Numbered from the stretch's first letter, positions 17,420-26,535 are shown. The stretch is DNA of 64,000 nt from Granulicella mallensis (GCF_014203225.1 NZ_JACHIO010000006.1:1-64000); one strand, 5' to 3'. Program-made: numbers and translations. The notes: a model not told the origin generated them from the letters alone.

Positions 17420-18682
17420 ATGATGCCTTTGACTTCCCAGGAGATACAACCACTCGATCCTCTAACCAGCGATCTCCTCCGTCCCCTCGGTGCCTTTGAA
17501 GAGCTCTACTGCCTCTTCGGCCAGCATTTTCCTGTCAACGGAGCCCTTGCCGCCGAGATCACCGGACACACAACCGTCCAGCAATGGCGCGATGCGCTGG
17601 ACGCAATCCAACGACGCCACCCATTGCTCTCCGTTTGCATCGACACAGCCTTCAACCGTGTCCCACACTTTCGGCACGTTGCCCACCAGCACATCCCCCT
17701 CCGTGTAGTCACATCCACCGATGCCCGCTGGCAGCAGGAGATCGCCAAAGAGATCAATGCGCCTTTCACGCCCGATCAGTCTCCTCTCTTCCGCGCAGCC
17801 CTTCTCTATCAGGAGAAACGGAGCATCTTCATCCTCTCCGCCCATCACGCCGTGTGCGATGGTTCGTCCCGCATCTTTCTACTCCGCGACATGCTCCTCT
17901 CTCTTAGTGGCCATGACCTCGAAAAGCTGCCATTGATGGCATCCCGCGAGACTCTCTTCGGAGCAAAACAGAGGACATCCACCGAGCCAGGGCTGCCAGC
18001 TTTCGTTGCGCAGCGCCCAGCAATGCCCTATGTAGACGGTATTAAATTCACACCGGAACAGACCCTCGCTCTCCAGGACCGCAGCCGCCTGGAAGGGGTT
18101 ACGATCCATGCCGCCCTCTCCGCGGCTCTCACCCTTGCAGGCAGGTCTCTCGACGAAAGCTGGCGTAATCACCCGCTCCGCATCCTGTCCCCCGCCGAGG
18201 TTCGCGATATCCTCGGCCTCGAAGATCAATGCATGATTTCCCTCACCAGTGGTGAGATCTCGATCCCGCCAGAGGGTCCGATGACATTCTGGGATCTCGC
18301 GCGGTTCGCGAGAGATGGCCTCTCTACCGTTAAAAACCCAGAGAGTATCTCGATGATGATCGATCGGCAAACTAAAGTGGTATCTACAAACCTCACCGCC
18401 AAACAGGCAGATCTGCTCAAGCGAAGTCTGATCAACGCACAGGTGATGTTCACGAATCTCGGCCGTATCCCCTTTGACAGCACCTTCGGCACACTACAAC
18501 TCACAGACCTCTGGGCGCCCTGTGCTCTACGTGGCATCGACAGAGAGCAGACCCTCGGAGCCGTCACAGTCAACGGCTCACTCCATCTCACGCACACCAG
18601 CCCCGAACCTATTCCCGGCCTGCTTGCGGGCATAGAAGAGGTACTTCGCAAAGCCTGCACGTCCGATTCAACTACCCGGTAA
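17420..18682 (+). CDS. Standalone condensation-domain / PapA-type acyltransferase
   Basis: The product has about 420 residues. The catalytic HHxxxDG motif of the NRPS condensation and wax-ester/PapA acyltransferase superfamily is present as AHHAVCDGSS (His142-His143, Asp147). The C-terminal half has the expected NLGRIPFD-type segment before the end. Such single-domain proteins transfer acyl groups from a carrier protein or CoA to an alcohol or amine. No synthetase, carrier protein or CoA ligase is nearby, so neither substrate can be assigned. The start chosen is ATG 17420, with the Shine-Dalgarno-like ggaaagga a few bases upstream; an open frame extends upstream to 17387. It is an isolated gene, with repeat elements on both sides. 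Confidence 0.78.
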   Translation: MMPLTSQEIQPLDPLTSDLLRPLGAFEELYCLFGQHFPVNGALAAEITGHTTVQQWRDALDAIQRRHPLLSVCIDTAFNRVPHFRHVAHQHIPLRVVTSTDARWQQEIAKEINAPFTPDQSPLFRAALLYQEKRSIFILSAHHAVCDGSSRIFLLRDMLLSLSGHDLEKLPLMASRETLFGAKQRTSTEPGLPAFVAQRPAMPYVDGIKFTPEQTLALQDRSRLEGVTIHAALSAALTLAGRSLDESWRNHPLRILSPAEVRDILGLEDQCMISLTSGEISIPPEGPMTFWDLARFARDGLSTVKNPESISMMIDRQTKVVSTNLTAKQADLLKRSLINAQVMFTNLGRIPFDSTFGTLQLTDLWAPCALRGIDREQTLGAVTVNGSLHLTHTSPEPIPGLLAGIEEVLRKACTSDSTTR

Positions 18683-18699
18683 CAGGAGATTTATCCTAA

Positions 18700-18912
18700 G
18701 CACCCAGAAAGCATGTGGGTTGGAGCTGGGGCCTGGTCGAGCTAACGCGTGATGTTTGTGGCAGTACTGGCGAAGAGCGGGAGGCAGCAGGTTCACTCCC
18801 CTTCGCTTCGCTCGAGGGTCGGAATGACAACCAGAAAGGCAAGGACAAAAACAACTACAACAGCAAAAGCAGAAGCAGATTCCCTGCGGGAATGACAAAC
18901 CGGAAAGGCAAA
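18700..18912. repeat. Degenerate family A repeat
   Basis: The segment ctttcgcttcgctcgagg-like, with gcgggaggcagcaggttcac and ggaatgacaaccagaaaggc, matches the right arm of family A. The left arm is not recognisable. An A-rich tail with a second ttccctgcgggaatgacaaa follows. It fills the space upstream of the DUF885 gene. Confidence 0.7.
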
Positions 18913-18982
18913 AAACAGGCAACAACAAAAAACAGACAACAGATAAGTGCAGCGAAGGCTCCGGTTTCGATACACTCCACCC

Positions 18983-20755
18983 ATGCGCACCCTGCTCTCC
19001 GCTTCGCTCGCCGGAGCCCTCATGCTGACTGCCCTTCCCGCCTCCGCCCAGCACCTCTCCGCCGACGGCGCGTCGCAGACGTTCAACTACCTCACCGAAC
19101 AATACTTCGATCAGGTCTACTTCAAGTTCTCGCCGACGGCGGGCACCGGCGCCGGGCTGCATCAGTACGACACCCAGCTGGAGGACTACTCCGCCGCCAA
19201 CGTGCAGAAGGAGACCGCGGCCCTGCACGACTTCGAGAAGAAGCTGGCGGAGATCGATCCCACGGCCCTCGATGCGGAACCCGCAGCGGACTATCAGATC
19301 CTGATGAACAACGTCCACGCTACGCTGCTGCAGCTTGAAGTCATTCGCGGCTGGGAGAAGAATCCCGACAGCTACTCCAGCGGCGTGACCAGCTCGATCT
19401 TCAGCATCATGGAACGGCCCTACGCCCCGGTCAACACGCGGCTGCGCGCCGCCGTCGAGCGTGAGCGGCAGATTCCGCAGGCCCTGCTCGAGGCTCGCAA
19501 GAACCTCAAGAACCCGCCGCACATCTATACCGAGATCGCCCTCGAACAGATCGACGGCCTCGTCAGCTTCTTCCAGAGCGACGTGCCCGAAGCCTTCAAG
19601 GATGCCGACGACGCCAAGGCCAAGGCCGACTTCGCCAAGACCAACGCGGCTGCCATCGACGCGCTCAAGAGCTATGGGGCATGGATGAAGTCCGACCTGC
19701 TGCCCCGCTCCAATGGCGACTTCCGCTACGGTGCAGACACCTTCCAGAAGGCGCTCGCCTATAACGAGATGGTCGACATCCCGCTCGACCGCCTGCTGCA
19801 GATCGCCATGGACGACCTGCACAAGAACCAGGCCGAGTTTGCGCGGGTCTCGAAGGAGATCGATCCTGCAAAGACGCCGCAGGAGGAGCTTGCCGAGCTG
19901 GCGACCATCCACCCCGCGCCCGATCAGTTGCTGGGCGCGTTCCACAGCGAGTTCGATTCGCTGATCGGCTATATCCGCTCACACCACATCATCACGATCC
20001 CCAGCGACGTGCAGCCGACGCTCGAAGAGACGCCGCCCTTTATGCGCGCCACAACGCAGGCTTCGATGGACCCTCCGGGAGCGTTCGAGACGCACTCTAC
20101 CAAGGCTTATTTCAATGTCACGCTGCCGGAGAAGGACTGGACGCCGGAGCGCGTCGCCGAGCACATGGCAGCGTTCAATATCGGCACCATCGTTTCTACG
20201 GGCGTGCATGAGGCCTATCCCGGCCACTATGTGCAGTTCCTCTGGCAGCCGCAGTTCCCATCGAAGATCCGCAAGCTGCTGGGGGCGAATACCAATATCG
20301 AAGGCTGGGCCCACTACTGCGAGCAGATGATGCTGGACGAAGGCTACGGACAGCCCGGCTTCGGAGCCAAGACGGAGCGCGAAGCGAAGCTGATACGCCT
20401 CGGCCAGCTTCAGGATGCGCTACTGCGCGATGCCCGCTTCGTCGTCAGCATCCGCATGCACACCGGCACAGGCGGGGCGATGAGCTTCGACGATGCGGTG
20501 AACTTCTTCGTCAAAGAGGGCTACCAGTCGCGCGCCATCGGCACGATGGAGACAAAACGCGGCACCTCGGATGCGCTGTATCTCTACTACACCCTCGGCA
20601 AGCTCGAGATCATGAAGCTGCGTGAGGACGTAAAGAAGAAGCAGGGTGCGGCGTTCGACCTGCAGCACTTCCACGACGACTTTATGCGCCAGGGCTTCGC
20701 CCCGGTAAAGGTTATCCGGAAGACGATGCTGCACGACGATTCTCCGGTGCTATAG
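18983..20755 (+). CDS. Exported DUF885 family metallopeptidase-like protein
   Basis: The product has 590 residues, starting at MRTLLSASLAG with a clear signal peptide cleaved after LPASAQ. The DUF885 domain covers the rest. It contains HEAYPGH (409-415), a gluzincin-type HExxxGH zinc motif, and EGWAHYCEQ further on, which supplies the likely third ligand glutamate. Relatives are annotated as uncharacterised or as dipeptidyl carboxypeptidase-like enzymes, so periplasmic peptide degradation is an inference from the motif. An in-frame start 12 codons upstream exists but would place a basic stretch before the signal peptide, so I prefer 18983. It is a monocistronic unit, followed by galU after about 320 bases. 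Confidence 0.85.
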   Translation: MRTLLSASLAGALMLTALPASAQHLSADGASQTFNYLTEQYFDQVYFKFSPTAGTGAGLHQYDTQLEDYSAANVQKETAALHDFEKKLAEIDPTALDAEPAADYQILMNNVHATLLQLEVIRGWEKNPDSYSSGVTSSIFSIMERPYAPVNTRLRAAVERERQIPQALLEARKNLKNPPHIYTEIALEQIDGLVSFFQSDVPEAFKDADDAKAKADFAKTNAAAIDALKSYGAWMKSDLLPRSNGDFRYGADTFQKALAYNEMVDIPLDRLLQIAMDDLHKNQAEFARVSKEIDPAKTPQEELAELATIHPAPDQLLGAFHSEFDSLIGYIRSHHIITIPSDVQPTLEETPPFMRATTQASMDPPGAFETHSTKAYFNVTLPEKDWTPERVAEHMAAFNIGTIVSTGVHEAYPGHYVQFLWQPQFPSKIRKLLGANTNIEGWAHYCEQMMLDEGYGQPGFGAKTEREAKLIRLGQLQDALLRDARFVVSIRMHTGTGGAMSFDDAVNFFVKEGYQSRAIGTMETKRGTSDALYLYYTLGKLEIMKLREDVKKKQGAAFDLQHFHDDFMRQGFAPVKVIRKTMLHDDSPVL

Positions 20756-21002
20756 ACAATCCGCAGAGCCATGCTGTGAAATAGAAAAAACAACACCTAT
20801 TTGAAAACGAATCCGGGTGCCGAAAATCGGCCATCCAGAAGGAATCGGGACCGTATTTTTACGGTTTTGTGCATCTTACTTTTTCTGGGGTGCAGCACTG
20901 GAGTTTCTGTGTGTCGTGGAGGATATGCCACGGCGCAGAAGGTCATCAGGCCTGTTTCCTTCTTCACCCCGTTCATGCAATGGTTTTGAGGTAGTTCAAA
21001 CG

Positions 21003-21022
21003 GCAAGAGCAATTGCTCTTGC
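21003..21022. promoter_or_regulatory. Perfect 20-bp palindrome upstream of galU
   Basis: The sequence gcaagagcaattgctcttgc is its own reverse complement and ends 52 bases before the galU ATG. It has the size and symmetry of a dimeric-repressor operator, or it could form a leader hairpin. Elsewhere in the 319-bp gap (20756-21074) I see only a small hairpin (ccgtatttttacgg) and no convincing gene. Confidence 0.45.
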
Positions 21023-21074
21023 TAGGATATTGGCAAGGCTCTATGAGCTTGAAACAAATGGATTTGGAGCGTCG

Positions 21075-21953
21075 ATGGCTTTCTTGAAGGTCCGTAAGGC
21101 CGTGATTCCCGCGGCAGGCATGGGTACCCGGTTTCTTCCCGCCACCAAGGCAACTCCCAAGGAGATGCTGCCCCTGGTGGACAAGCCTCTGATTCAGTAT
21201 GCGGTCGAAGAGGCTGTGGCCGCCGGATGCACGGAGATCATCATCGTCACAGGCCGTAATAAGGCGACGATGGAGGATCACTTCGACAAGTCACCGGAGC
21301 TGGAGGCCTCGCTGATCGCGCGCAACCGGCCGGCATTGCTGGAGATCGCTCAATCGGTCACCCGGCTGGCGCGTATCGTCTACACCCGTCAGGCCGAGCC
21401 GCTGGGGCTTGGCCATGCTGTACTGCAGGCCAAGGAGCTTATCGGCGATGAGCCCTTCGCCGTCATTCTTCCCGACGATGTCGTGGACTGCACCGTTCCC
21501 TGCATGAAGCAGATGGTGGAGGCCTTCGATAGGACGCAATCCTCCATCCTGGCTTCGGAGGTTGTGGATCGCGAGGCGATCTCGCACTACGGCTGCCTGG
21601 ACTGCACGCCCGACCCTGAGGACAAACGGCTGCTCGACGTTCGGGACATGGTTGAAAAGCCGAAGCCTGAAGAGGCTCCCAGCCTGAACGCCATCATCGG
21701 CCGCTACATTCTGACGCCGCGCATCTTCGAGATGATCGAAAATATCAAGCCCGGTGCGGGCGGCGAATTACAGCTTACCGATGCCATCAAGGCGCTGCTG
21801 CAGTATGAGAAGGTCTATGGGTTTTGCTACACAGGCAAACGTCATGATGCAGGCGATAAGTTCGGCTTCTTGAAAGCGACCGTTGATTTCGCGCTGAAGC
21901 ACAATGAGCTGGGACCGAAGTTCCGCGAGTGGTTGAAGTCGCAGCAGTTTTAA
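21075..21953 (+). CDS. galU: UTP--glucose-1-phosphate uridylyltransferase
   Basis: GalU makes UDP-glucose from UTP and glucose-1-phosphate, feeding exopolysaccharide, LPS core and trehalose synthesis. The product has 292 residues, the family norm. The nucleotidyltransferase signature GMGTRFLPATKATPKEML lies near the N-terminus, with VEKPKPEEAPS (active-site Lys), the FAVILPDDVVD metal-binding segment and the C-terminal YTGKRHDAGDKFGFLKA, all typical. The start is ATG 21075 with ggag six bases upstream; the open frame continues upstream to 20817 without coding character. The perfect palindrome at 21003-21022 is a candidate control site. Confidence 0.95.
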   Translation: MAFLKVRKAVIPAAGMGTRFLPATKATPKEMLPLVDKPLIQYAVEEAVAAGCTEIIIVTGRNKATMEDHFDKSPELEASLIARNRPALLEIAQSVTRLARIVYTRQAEPLGLGHAVLQAKELIGDEPFAVILPDDVVDCTVPCMKQMVEAFDRTQSSILASEVVDREAISHYGCLDCTPDPEDKRLLDVRDMVEKPKPEEAPSLNAIIGRYILTPRIFEMIENIKPGAGGELQLTDAIKALLQYEKVYGFCYTGKRHDAGDKFGFLKATVDFALKHNELGPKFREWLKSQQF

Positions 21954-21991
21954 GGGCGAGTTGAATACCGCGTTCCGTGACGGTTTAGCGT

Positions 21992-22042
21992 CGCCTGCCA
22001 CTTACGCCGCAGCCATAAAGACTATGGAGTAAGCGGCAGGCG
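21992..22042. other. Hairpin downstream of galU
   Basis: cgcctgccactta (21992-22004) pairs with taagcggcaggcg (22030-22042) with one mismatch, and inner ccat/atgg pairs extend the stem. It begins 38 bases after the galU stop. No T-run follows, so it is more likely a REP-like or mRNA-stabilising structure than a classical terminator. Confidence 0.45.
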
Positions 22043-22060
22043 AAAGTTGGGCTTCAGGTA

Positions 22061-22361
22061 GACCCCGGTTTTAGGGTCAAATCAAGCTCGCTGCACCCAT
22101 AGCTTTGTGTTTTATGTATCCCCACAAAATCGTCATCCTGAGCGTAGCGTCCCAGCTTTTGGGGACGCGCAGCCGAAGGACCCCGAGGGTTGACCTCTTG
22201 CCCATACTCCTCGCACCTTTTCAACTTCGAGCGCTCGAGCCTGGACGTTCGTGCTGGAAAAGGTTCCAACCTCATGGGTGAGATCGAGACCTTCGGGGTC
22301 CTTCGACTACGCACCTCGCAAAAAACGCGAGGCGCTACGCTCAGGATGACGATTCTGGGGG
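22061..22361. repeat. Family B inverted repeat with extended flank
   Basis: The palindrome runs from gtcatcctgagcgtagcgtc (left end 22131) to the reverse complement ending at 22352. The 70 bases to its left (ggtcaaatcaagctcgctgc, then cccatagctttgtgttttat) also recur almost unchanged left of the copy at 35230, so the mobile or duplicated unit is larger than the palindrome. Between 22362 and 22544 nothing coding is evident apart from the immediate leader of the lipoprotein gene. Confidence 0.85.
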
Positions 22362-22544
22362 GACAAAAATATGTGATTCGTGGTTGTCCCCGATTCGTCA
22401 GACGCTACCTAGGCCCGGGCTCCCTCCGACTCTCCGATGCTGAAGCATCGGGGAACGCGCTTCGCGCTGTTGTGAATGGGCCATCACCTGTCGCCATCGC
22501 GTCCTCATGCGGTACCATGTTTCGAAACCCTAAGGACTCGAAGC

Positions 22545-22931
22545 ATGCGTCGTTCCGCCCACGTCATTGCCCCCTTGCTGGCTGCGTCTGCCATGGCTCT
22601 GCTCACCGGTTGCCGCCACACCGAGGTGGAGCGCTGCGTCGATGAGTCCAACCATGTCGTCGACCCCAGCTTCTGCAAGAACCTGCCTCCCGGCGCGCAA
22701 AAGCCTGTAGCGGGAAGCCTCTTGAACAATGGCGGCACCTATACCAACGGGATCTTTATTCCGCACTACTACCGCTATTACTACGGCGGCGGGGGAGGCT
22801 TCGTCCTGGGCAGTATTGTGGGCGGAGGCAGTTACTCGCCGATCTCAGGCCACAGCTACTCCTTCAGCGGCACCAGCCGTGGAGGTTTTGGCAGCAGTTT
22901 TTCTTCGCACGGCGGCAGTGGGGGAGAATAG
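22545..22931 (+). CDS. Small YgiB/YjfM-like Gly-rich lipoprotein
   Basis: The product has 128 residues. The signal peptide ends in the lipobox LLTGC (Cys near 23). Next comes a Cys-containing segment (VERCVDESNHVVDPSFCKN), then Tyr/Gly-rich sequence (YYRYYYGGGGGFVLGSIVGG), and a tail with SRGGFGSSFSSHGG. The RGGFG-type ending, the Gly-rich core and the position immediately before an ATP-grasp glutathionylspermidine-synthase-like gene parallel the E. coli ygiB-ygiC and yjfM-yjfC pairs. The next gene starts 4 bases after the stop, so the two are surely co-transcribed. The start is the ATG at 22545, with aaggac about 10 bases upstream. Confidence 0.75.
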   Translation: MRRSAHVIAPLLAASAMALLTGCRHTEVERCVDESNHVVDPSFCKNLPPGAQKPVAGSLLNNGGTYTNGIFIPHYYRYYYGGGGGFVLGSIVGGGSYSPISGHSYSFSGTSRGGFGSSFSSHGGSGGE

Positions 22932-22935
22932 ATCC

Positions 22936-24123
22936 ATGCAGCGCCATACCCTTACCCCTCGCCCCCACTGGCAGCAGACCGTCGAACAGCAGGGCCTCAC
23001 CTTCCATACTCCCGAGGCCGATCCCTCCGTGCCGAACGCCCGGCCTTACTGGGACGAGAGCACCTGCTACGAGTTCACCTCGGCCGAGGTCGACCGCCTG
23101 GAGGCCGCCGGCAACGAGCTGCAGGAGATGTGCCTCGCCGCCGCACAGAACGTCATCGACAACCAGCGCTATGACGAGCTGGAGATCCCCGCCGAAGCCG
23201 TGCCGATGATCGAGTGGGCCTGGAACGAGGAGCCTCCGGCACTCTATGGCCGCTTCGACATCCTGTGGAACGGCCAGGGAGCGCCAAAGCTGCTCGAGTA
23301 CAACGCCGACACCCCGACCTCGCTGCTCGAAGCCGCGGTGATCCAGTGGTATTGGCTGAAAGACGTCTACCCGAATGCCGACCAGTTCAACTCGCTGCAC
23401 GAGAAGCTGATCGCCAAGTGGAAGGATCTCGACAGCTATCTCGCCAAGCCCGTCTACTTTGCCAGCACCGACTATCCCGAAGACCTGCTCACCGTCGCCT
23501 ACCTTCGCGATACCGCCGAGCAGGCGGGGCTGCCCACCAGCCAACTCCTCATGGAGGAGATCGGTTGGAACGACCCCCGGCAGTGCTTCGTCGATCTCGC
23601 CCCGGAAGAGAATCAGATCGAGTCGATCTTCAAGCTCTATCCGTGGGAGACGATGCTCGAAGAGGCCTTCGCCGCCCAGGGATTGCGCACGTACAAGGAC
23701 ATGCGCTGGATCGAACCCATCTGGAAGATGCTGCTCTCGAACAAGGGCATTCTGCCGGTGCTGTGGGAGCTCTACCCGAACCACGAGCTGCTGCTGGAAT
23801 CGCACTTCGTGACGGGCTCCAGCAACTGGCAACCGGCTCCCGGCTGGGTGAGAAAGCCCCTGCACTCGCGCGAGGGTTCCAACATCGTGATCACCAGCCT
23901 GGAAGGCAAGCAGATCTCTACCGACGGGCCGTACGATAACCGGCTGCAGATCGACCAGCGACTGGGGCCGGCGACGGTCTTTCCCGACGGGCCGAATCCG
24001 GGCCGCTGGCCTGTGCTCGGCCTCTGGATGATCGACCAGGAGTGCTGCGGCATGGGCATACGCGAGGACGCGGGGCCTATTACCGGCAACCTCAGCAGCT
24101 TCGTCCCGCACTTCTTTCGGTAA
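22936..24123 (+). CDS. Glutathionylspermidine synthase-like ATP-grasp protein (YgiC type)
   Basis: The product has 395 residues, comprising only the synthetase-like pre-ATP-grasp and ATP-grasp part, without the amidase domain of E. coli Gsp. The signature LLEYNADTPTSLLEAAVIQW is present, as are GRFDILWNG, YPWETMLEEAF and VREKPLHSREG-like WVRKPLHSREGSN. The YgiC/YjfC branch is thought to ligate a peptide or amine, but its substrate is not established. Being sandwiched between a Gly-rich lipoprotein and a membrane protein suggests an envelope-directed modification, which is inference. The start is ATG 22936, overlapping the leader of the tightly spaced upstream lipoprotein gene. Confidence 0.85.
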   Translation: MQRHTLTPRPHWQQTVEQQGLTFHTPEADPSVPNARPYWDESTCYEFTSAEVDRLEAAGNELQEMCLAAAQNVIDNQRYDELEIPAEAVPMIEWAWNEEPPALYGRFDILWNGQGAPKLLEYNADTPTSLLEAAVIQWYWLKDVYPNADQFNSLHEKLIAKWKDLDSYLAKPVYFASTDYPEDLLTVAYLRDTAEQAGLPTSQLLMEEIGWNDPRQCFVDLAPEENQIESIFKLYPWETMLEEAFAAQGLRTYKDMRWIEPIWKMLLSNKGILPVLWELYPNHELLLESHFVTGSSNWQPAPGWVRKPLHSREGSNIVITSLEGKQISTDGPYDNRLQIDQRLGPATVFPDGPNPGRWPVLGLWMIDQECCGMGIREDAGPITGNLSSFVPHFFR

Positions 24124-24163
24124 ACTGCGAACAATCCCCTCGCAACAAGGAGCTGGCTGCAGC

Positions 24164-24793
24164 ATGGACGTCCACGCACCCCACCAACCTGTTCACACCT
24201 GGCGCGATTTCTTTACCCACCTGACGATCGTGACCATCGGGCTCTTCATCGCGCTCACCCTGGAGGCCTTCGTCGAGTACCTGCACCATCGCCATCTCGT
24301 ACATGAGGCCCGGGAGAATATCCGGCACGAGATTGAAACCAATCATGAGGCCGCGCAAAAGGATCTTGTACTTTTGCAGCGGAACGTCGACAGCCAGGTC
24401 GCCAATATCAAGGCTATTCACGAGCTCATGGCAGACCCCAAAAACTTCCATGGGTCCATCGACAACTCCATGAACTTCGACTCGCTGAACGATGCAGCCT
24501 GGCGTACCGCGCGGGATACCGGGGCCCTAGGCTTCATGCCCTATGACGAAGTGCAACGGTACTCCGATCTCTACATGCTGGAAGACCTCGTTAACAAGAA
24601 CGTGATCGCCGCGGGAGTGCAGGACTTCGACGCAATCTCGTCCTTTAAGATGGGCTACGATCCCGGAAGTCTCCCCGCCGACGAATATGTCCTCCTGTTG
24701 AGAAAAAACGCCTCCATTCAGATCCAGTTCACCACCCTCAAAGAATTTGTCCAGCAGTTCGACGACCACTGCGTAGCCGAACTCAAGCGGTAA
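24164..24793 (+). CDS. Membrane-anchored protein of unknown function
   Basis: The product has 209 residues. A short cytosolic N-terminus is followed by one transmembrane helix (LTIVTIGLFIALTLEAFVEY, about 23-42), then a soluble, probably helical domain with a charged amphipathic start (HEARENIRHEIETNHEAAQ). I do not recognise a named domain, although the TWRDFF...IVTIGLFIAL...EAFVE pattern looks like a recurring family. It starts 40 bases after the YgiC-like gene on the same strand and could be a third member of that unit. Confidence 0.65.
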   Translation: MDVHAPHQPVHTWRDFFTHLTIVTIGLFIALTLEAFVEYLHHRHLVHEARENIRHEIETNHEAAQKDLVLLQRNVDSQVANIKAIHELMADPKNFHGSIDNSMNFDSLNDAAWRTARDTGALGFMPYDEVQRYSDLYMLEDLVNKNVIAAGVQDFDAISSFKMGYDPGSLPADEYVLLLRKNASIQIQFTTLKEFVQQFDDHCVAELKR

Positions 24794-24881
24794 CCGCTCG
24801 CCCTCTTTGCCCCGGCTCCCCCTCAACCTTTGTTCACAGCTACACTAAAAGTGCTGCGCCATTTGCGCCCCGGAGATCCTC

Positions 24882-26504
24882 TTGAAGATCGTTCTCGCCG
24901 AAAAAGTCTCGCCCGCCACGCTTGCCATCTTCCAGAAGGAGCCCGGCTGGAACGTCGTCACCGCTGACAAGATCGCTCCCGGCGGCCTGCCCGCGGAGCT
25001 CGCCGATGCCGATGCGCTCGTCGTGCGCTCGGCCGTTCAGGCGGACGCTGCCCTGCTCGCAGCCGCTCCCAAACTGCGCATCATCGGCCGGGCCGGTGTT
25101 GGCGTCGACAACATCGATGCCAACGAGGCCACACGCCGCGGCATCGTCGTGATGAATACGCCGGGCGCAAACGCTGTTGCCGTCGCCGAACTCACGCTTG
25201 GACTGATGATCTCCATGTGCCGCGCTATCCCCCGCGCGAACGCCGCGCTGCACGCGGGCAAGTGGGAGAAGAAGTCGCTGCAGGGCTCGGAGCTGCGCGG
25301 CAAGACGCTCGGCATCGTCGGGCTGGGCCGCATCGGGCTGGAAGTGGCGCGCCGCGCCAAGGCGTTCGGCATGAACCTGCTGGGCTACGATCCCTTTGTC
25401 GCTCCGGTGATTGCCCGTGAGAACGGCGTTACGCTGGTTCCCATCGACGAGATCTTCTCCAGCTCCGACTTCCTCTCGCTGCATGTGGGTCTCACGCCGC
25501 AGACCGAGGGCCTGATCAACAAGACCTCGCTCGCGATCATGAAGAAGGGCATCCGCATCGTGAACTGCGCGCGCGGCGAGCTCATCGTCGACGAGGCGCT
25601 GGCCGAGGCGATCAAGTCCGGCCACGTCGCCGGTGCCGCGCTGGACGTCTTCCGCCAGGAGCCGCTCAAGGATTCGCCGTACTTCGAGCTTGAGAACGTG
25701 CTGCTCTCGCCGCATATCGCCGGTTCGACCGACGAAGCGCAGGAGGCCATCGGCATCCAGCTTGCCAACCAGGTCCGCGACTACCTGAAGCTCGGTGTCG
25801 TGCAGAATGCCGTCAACGTCGCTTCCCTCTCGGAGGAGGAGTACGCCGAGGTCTCTCCGTACATCGAGATGGCTGCGCGGCTTGGGCAGTTCCTCTCCCA
25901 CGCGATCGGATCTTCGGAGACGGGCGGCAACATCGAGAGCATCGCGCTGACTTACAACGGCCGGCTCGCGCAGCTCAAGACCGATCTAATCCGCAACGCT
26001 GCCATCTCCGGCGTCCTCGCGGGTTCGGACGGCATCAACCGCATCAATGCCGCTTCGGTGGCAACCGATCGGGGCATCCGTCTGCAGGAAGACAAGCGCG
26101 AGCATGTCTCCGGCGGCACGGGCGCGGTTCTCCGGCTGGCGCTACACTCGGCCAAGGGCGACTCCACCGCAACGGCGACGGTGCTCCACGGCCACTCGCC
26201 CCGCCTGCTCAGCTATGACGGGATCGATGTCGAAGCCGAACTCACCGGGACGCTGGTCGTCATCCGCAACCAGGATGTACCGGGCGTGATCGGGCGCATC
26301 GGCACGATCCTTGGCGAAGCGAAGCTGAATATCGCCAACTTTGCCCTGGGCCGCAGCACGCGTCTTCCGGGAAGCCAGGCCCTGGCGGTCGTCCAGCTCG
26401 ATGTGCCTGCGGAGGCACAACCCGCTCTGCAGCAAGCGCTTGCAGAGCTGCGGAAGGTTGAGTCCATTACCAGCGTGCATATTGTGGAGCTGGGAAAGCT
26501 CTAA
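24882..26504 (+). CDS. serA: D-3-phosphoglycerate dehydrogenase
   Basis: SerA catalyses the first step of serine synthesis, 3-phosphoglycerate to 3-phosphohydroxypyruvate with NAD. The product has 540 residues, the long type with three parts. The catalytic/NAD domains contain GIVGLGRIGLEVARR (GxGxxG), NCARGELIVDEAL (Arg and Glu region) and LLSPHIAGSTDEA (His). An ASB domain covers about 320-450. A C-terminal ACT domain (IRNQDVPGVIGRIGTILGEA) probably senses serine. Translation starts at TTG 24882, supported by cggagat just upstream and by the conserved KIVLAEKVSP N-terminus. A clean intrinsic terminator follows. Confidence 0.96.
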   Translation: MKIVLAEKVSPATLAIFQKEPGWNVVTADKIAPGGLPAELADADALVVRSAVQADAALLAAAPKLRIIGRAGVGVDNIDANEATRRGIVVMNTPGANAVAVAELTLGLMISMCRAIPRANAALHAGKWEKKSLQGSELRGKTLGIVGLGRIGLEVARRAKAFGMNLLGYDPFVAPVIARENGVTLVPIDEIFSSSDFLSLHVGLTPQTEGLINKTSLAIMKKGIRIVNCARGELIVDEALAEAIKSGHVAGAALDVFRQEPLKDSPYFELENVLLSPHIAGSTDEAQEAIGIQLANQVRDYLKLGVVQNAVNVASLSEEEYAEVSPYIEMAARLGQFLSHAIGSSETGGNIESIALTYNGRLAQLKTDLIRNAAISGVLAGSDGINRINAASVATDRGIRLQEDKREHVSGGTGAVLRLALHSAKGDSTATATVLHGHSPRLLSYDGIDVEAELTGTLVVIRNQDVPGVIGRIGTILGEAKLNIANFALGRSTRLPGSQALAVVQLDVPAEAQPALQQALAELRKVESITSVHIVELGKL

Positions 26505-26535
26505 CCTCAGGCAGCAATATCTCAACGACTTAGGG

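Noticed and set aside
18668-19945. 425-codon minus-strand frame over the DUF885 gene
   Set aside because: Antisense shadow; its start falls in a repeat and the plus-strand gene has intact zinc motifs.
20801-20989. 62-codon frame with a lipobox-like LFLGC upstream of galU
   Set aside because: TTG start without a Shine-Dalgarno sequence, atypical composition, and a more plausible role of the region as galU leader.
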